Of a stretch of DNA of 64,000 bases, positions 62,145 to 64,000 are shown in pieces. This DNA comes from Microbacterium testaceum StLB037. GTDB lineage: Bacteria > Actinomycetota > Actinomycetes > Actinomycetales > Microbacteriaceae. The number at the start of each line of letters is the position of its first letter. The stretch's first letter is position 1. Made by a program: the position numbers and the translations under genes. The notes beneath the pieces were generated by a model. That model saw only the letters and a list, made by a program, of their open reading frames with translations, made no database searches and was not told where the DNA came from. The DNA is taken from positions 3,038,001 to 3,102,000 of the forward strand of contig NC_015125.1 of assembly GCF_000202635.1 (NCBI RefSeq), read 5' to 3'.

Positions 62145-64000
62145 CACTGGACGAGGATGCCCGTCGTCGTCGCCGAGGTCACCACGGCCGATGTGGTGTC
62201 GGTGGTGCGCACGGAGTAGCTGTGCACGCCCTTCACCCATCGGCTGGTGACCGCGTAGACCGCGCCATCGGTCACGACCGTGTCGGACGGATCCACCGGT
62301 GCCATGTCGTGCACCACCCCGTCCAGCACGAGCTCGACCTTGTGCGGCGCCTGCCCGTCGGCATCCGTGTACGTCGCCTGCACGGTCACGTCGTCGTCGG
62401 CGGTGAGCGGCCCGCCGGTGTGCGAGATCGCCGTGAGCGTCGGCGCAGTGCCTGTCGCCTGGTTGGTGAAGCTCACGTCGTCGACGAACAACTCCCCGTC
62501 GGTGTCAGCCGTCTGCTGCAGCCAGAAGACGATCTTCGCCTGCGACCGATCGAGGCCGGGGAAGGCCGCGAGGTCGAACGAGTACGTGTTCCACGTGTTC
62601 GACACGGCGATGGGCGCATTACCCGTGACGCGGTGGTTCGAGTCCGCGTCGGAGACCTCGATGCGCAAGCGCAGGTTGGGCGAGGGCGAGCGCATCGTGA
62701 CGCTCAGGTAGCGGTAACCGCTGGCGTCCGCGGCGTGGTGCCACGGCTGGAACTTCGCCTGGGATGCCGCGGTCGCGGGGTTCTGGAAGAACCTTCCGAC
62801 CGTGCGCCCGTCGATCGTCGTGTTGGTCACGGAACCCACACCGGCGTGGTTGTTGTACCAGTTGGCCCATGTGTAGCCCTGGACGCCGAACAGGCCGTCC
62901 TTGCCGAACCCGTCGTACAGCAGGGGGCTCTGCGGCGTCGGCAGGGGAGGGGCCACGGTGTAGTGCGTCGACGAGTACACCTGTGCCCCGTCGGTTTGCG
63001 TGCCGCGCACGTCCACCCGTGCATTCGTGAACGGGGCGGCGCTGTCGACGTTGAAGACGCCGGTCGCGACGCCGCCCGCCACCGTCATGGGCGACCAATT
63101 CGGTCCGAGGGCGGGAGAACCGAGATCGCTCTCGGCGAAGACGGTGACGTCTCCCGTGACCTCGTCGCCGATCCGGGGCGAGGTGACGTTCAGCGCGGCC
63201 GGGGCGGTTCCCCCGGACCACGGCGCATCGCCGACGGCGGTGAGGCCGAACAACGCCGAGAACAGCCCCGCCTCGATGCTGACGCTGTACTCGTTGTAGC
63301 GCCACTGCTGCCCGCTGTCCTGCCACACCGGGCGGTCGACGTACCACGGGCTGGCGCTGCGGACGTCGAGCGGGTCTCGGGCGTTCGGGCCGCTGACCAG
63401 CGCGCCCGGTACGACGACTCCCGTGCCCGCCTGATTCTGGGCATCCTCGTCGAGGCGCGTGTGCAGGAACTTCACGCTCTTCTCGCCCACGCCGGACACC
63501 CAACTCGTGCCCCAGGGGTTGTTCCCGAACACCCAGTACAGCCCTCGCTGGACGGCGCGGAGGGCGCGCTCGTCGCCGAACAGCTCGTAGTAGCGCAGGG
63601 CGTCGGCCACGTAGGAGACGTGCGGTTCGTTGACCCCGAAGTTCTTGAACTGGTTCATGACGCCGTAGGGCGTGTCGTCGGTGCTCGACAGGAAGTAGTC
63701 CAGCTGCTTCTCGAGGTACGCGTGGATCTGCCCCTGGGCCGTGGGTGTCGCCACGGGGTAGAGCTCGGCCATCGAGAGAGGCGCAAGGTCCCAGTAGTTC
63801 GTGTTCGACAGGATGGTGAAGTCCGTGGCCGCGATGGTGCTCTCCGCGGCATCCCGATACGAGGTGTCGCCGGTCAGCAGGTGCAGCTCGACCTCGGCGA
63901 ACAGCAGCGAGTTGTCGATCCCGCCGCGTGTGGTCGAGTACCCGCCGAGCGGGTCCGTCCGGTGCGCATCGGCATAGGTGTAGAAGCCTTCCGCGCCGGT
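62144..64000 (-). CDS. GH9 endoglucanase-like enzyme, probable endoxanthanase, 5-prime partial
   Basis: The frame runs open off the right edge; at least 618 residues are visible and the signal peptide, any N-terminal Ig domain and the catalytic Asp pair lie outside. The GH9 barrel is recognised by 'GGIDNSLLFAEVELHLLTGD', 'VFGNNPWGTSWVSGVGEKS' with 'FLHTRLDED' (the H-x-R box of the family), and 'QWRYNEYSVSIEAGLFSALF', where the Glu of NE is the general acid. Three C-terminal modules follow: an Ig-like domain, a CBM-like beta-sandwich ('YRYLSVTMRSPSPNLRLRI', 'GELFVDDVSF') and a final Ig/BACON-like domain. It would cut the beta-1,4-glucan backbone outside the cell. Confidence 0.82.
   Translation of the reverse strand, partial: TGAEGFYTYADAHRTDPLGGYSTTRGGIDNSLLFAEVELHLLTGDTSYRDAAESTIAATDFTILSNTNYWDLAPLSMAELYPVATPTAQGQIHAYLEKQLDYFLSSTDDTPYGVMNQFKNFGVNEPHVSYVADALRYYELFGDERALRAVQRGLYWVFGNNPWGTSWVSGVGEKSVKFLHTRLDEDAQNQAGTGVVVPGALVSGPNARDPLDVRSASPWYVDRPVWQDSGQQWRYNEYSVSIEAGLFSALFGLTAVGDAPWSGGTAPAALNVTSPRIGDEVTGDVTVFAESDLGSPALGPNWSPMTVAGGVATGVFNVDSAAPFTNARVDVRGTQTDGAQVYSSTHYTVAPPLPTPQSPLLYDGFGKDGLFGVQGYTWANWYNNHAGVGSVTNTTIDGRTVGRFFQNPATAASQAKFQPWHHAADASGYRYLSVTMRSPSPNLRLRIEVSDADSNHRVTGNAPIAVSNTWNTYSFDLAAFPGLDRSQAKIVFWLQQTADTDGELFVDDVSFTNQATGTAPTLTAISHTGGPLTADDDVTVQATYTDADGQAPHKVELVLDGVVHDMAPVDPSDTVVTDGAVYAVTSRWVKGVHSYSVRTTDTTSAVVTSATTTGILVQ

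Overview
The window reads as chromosomal DNA of a high-GC actinobacterium, most likely Microbacterium or a close Microbacteriaceae relative. The support is: strongly GC-biased third codon positions, frequent GTG starts, Lsr2 nucleoid proteins, a class Ib nrdHIEF operon, and many genes with a TAnnnT -10 box ending 6-7 nt before the start codon (leaderless transcription). No phage, transposase, CRISPR or rRNA was seen. One tRNA-Ala(CGC) is present. About 53 genes are called; the first (GNAT) and last (GH9) run off the window.

Layout. 1-6.7 kb: acetyltransferase, membrane/coiled-coil protein, tRNA-Ala, small hypotheticals, VOC protein, alpha/beta hydrolase and a large TPR-like protein. 6.7-12.4 kb: two ABC exporters on the minus strand, one ABC-2-like pair and one MacAB-like trio. 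12.4-16.4 kb: a lipoprotein/alpha-beta-hydrolase pair and an APC amino-acid permease. 16.6-18.2 kb: two lsr2 paralogues bracketing an acetolactate decarboxylase. 18.2-20.1 kb: amino-acid dehydrogenase and YbaK-type deacylase. 20.3-26.7 kb: a LacI-controlled CUT1 sugar importer with a glycogen-debranching-type enzyme. 26.9-34.6 kb: IclR/hutH divergent pair, SixA-like phosphatase, gamma-glutamylcyclotransferase-like protein, DUF445 protein, acyl-CoA dehydrogenase and MFS transporter. 34.9-38.8 kb: nrdHIEF with tandem NrdR boxes.

39.4-64.0 kb is the most notable part, a polysaccharide utilisation locus. The plus-strand operon is LacI regulator, FAD oxidoreductase, CUT1 importer, then a secreted family-8 polysaccharide lyase. 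Facing it is a long minus-strand operon: CUT1 importer, GH3, GH38, Gfo/Idh oxidoreductase, DUF993, AP-endonuclease-2-like TIM barrel and glycerate kinase. Eight of its nine genes join by 4-bp overlaps. A divergent 2-hydroxyacid dehydrogenase and a secreted GH9 enzyme follow. PL8 + GH9 + GH38 + GH3 is the set expected for xanthan: the lyase removes the terminal mannose, GH9 cuts the beta-glucan backbone, GH38 takes the inner alpha-mannose and GH3 the cello-oligosaccharides. The downstream Gfo/Idh-DUF993-TIM-barrel-glycerate kinase-hydroxyacid dehydrogenase set looks like a non-canonical catabolic route from modified sugars to glycerate. All three CUT1 importers lack an ATPase gene, so a shared MsmK/UgpC-type ATPase elsewhere is inferred.
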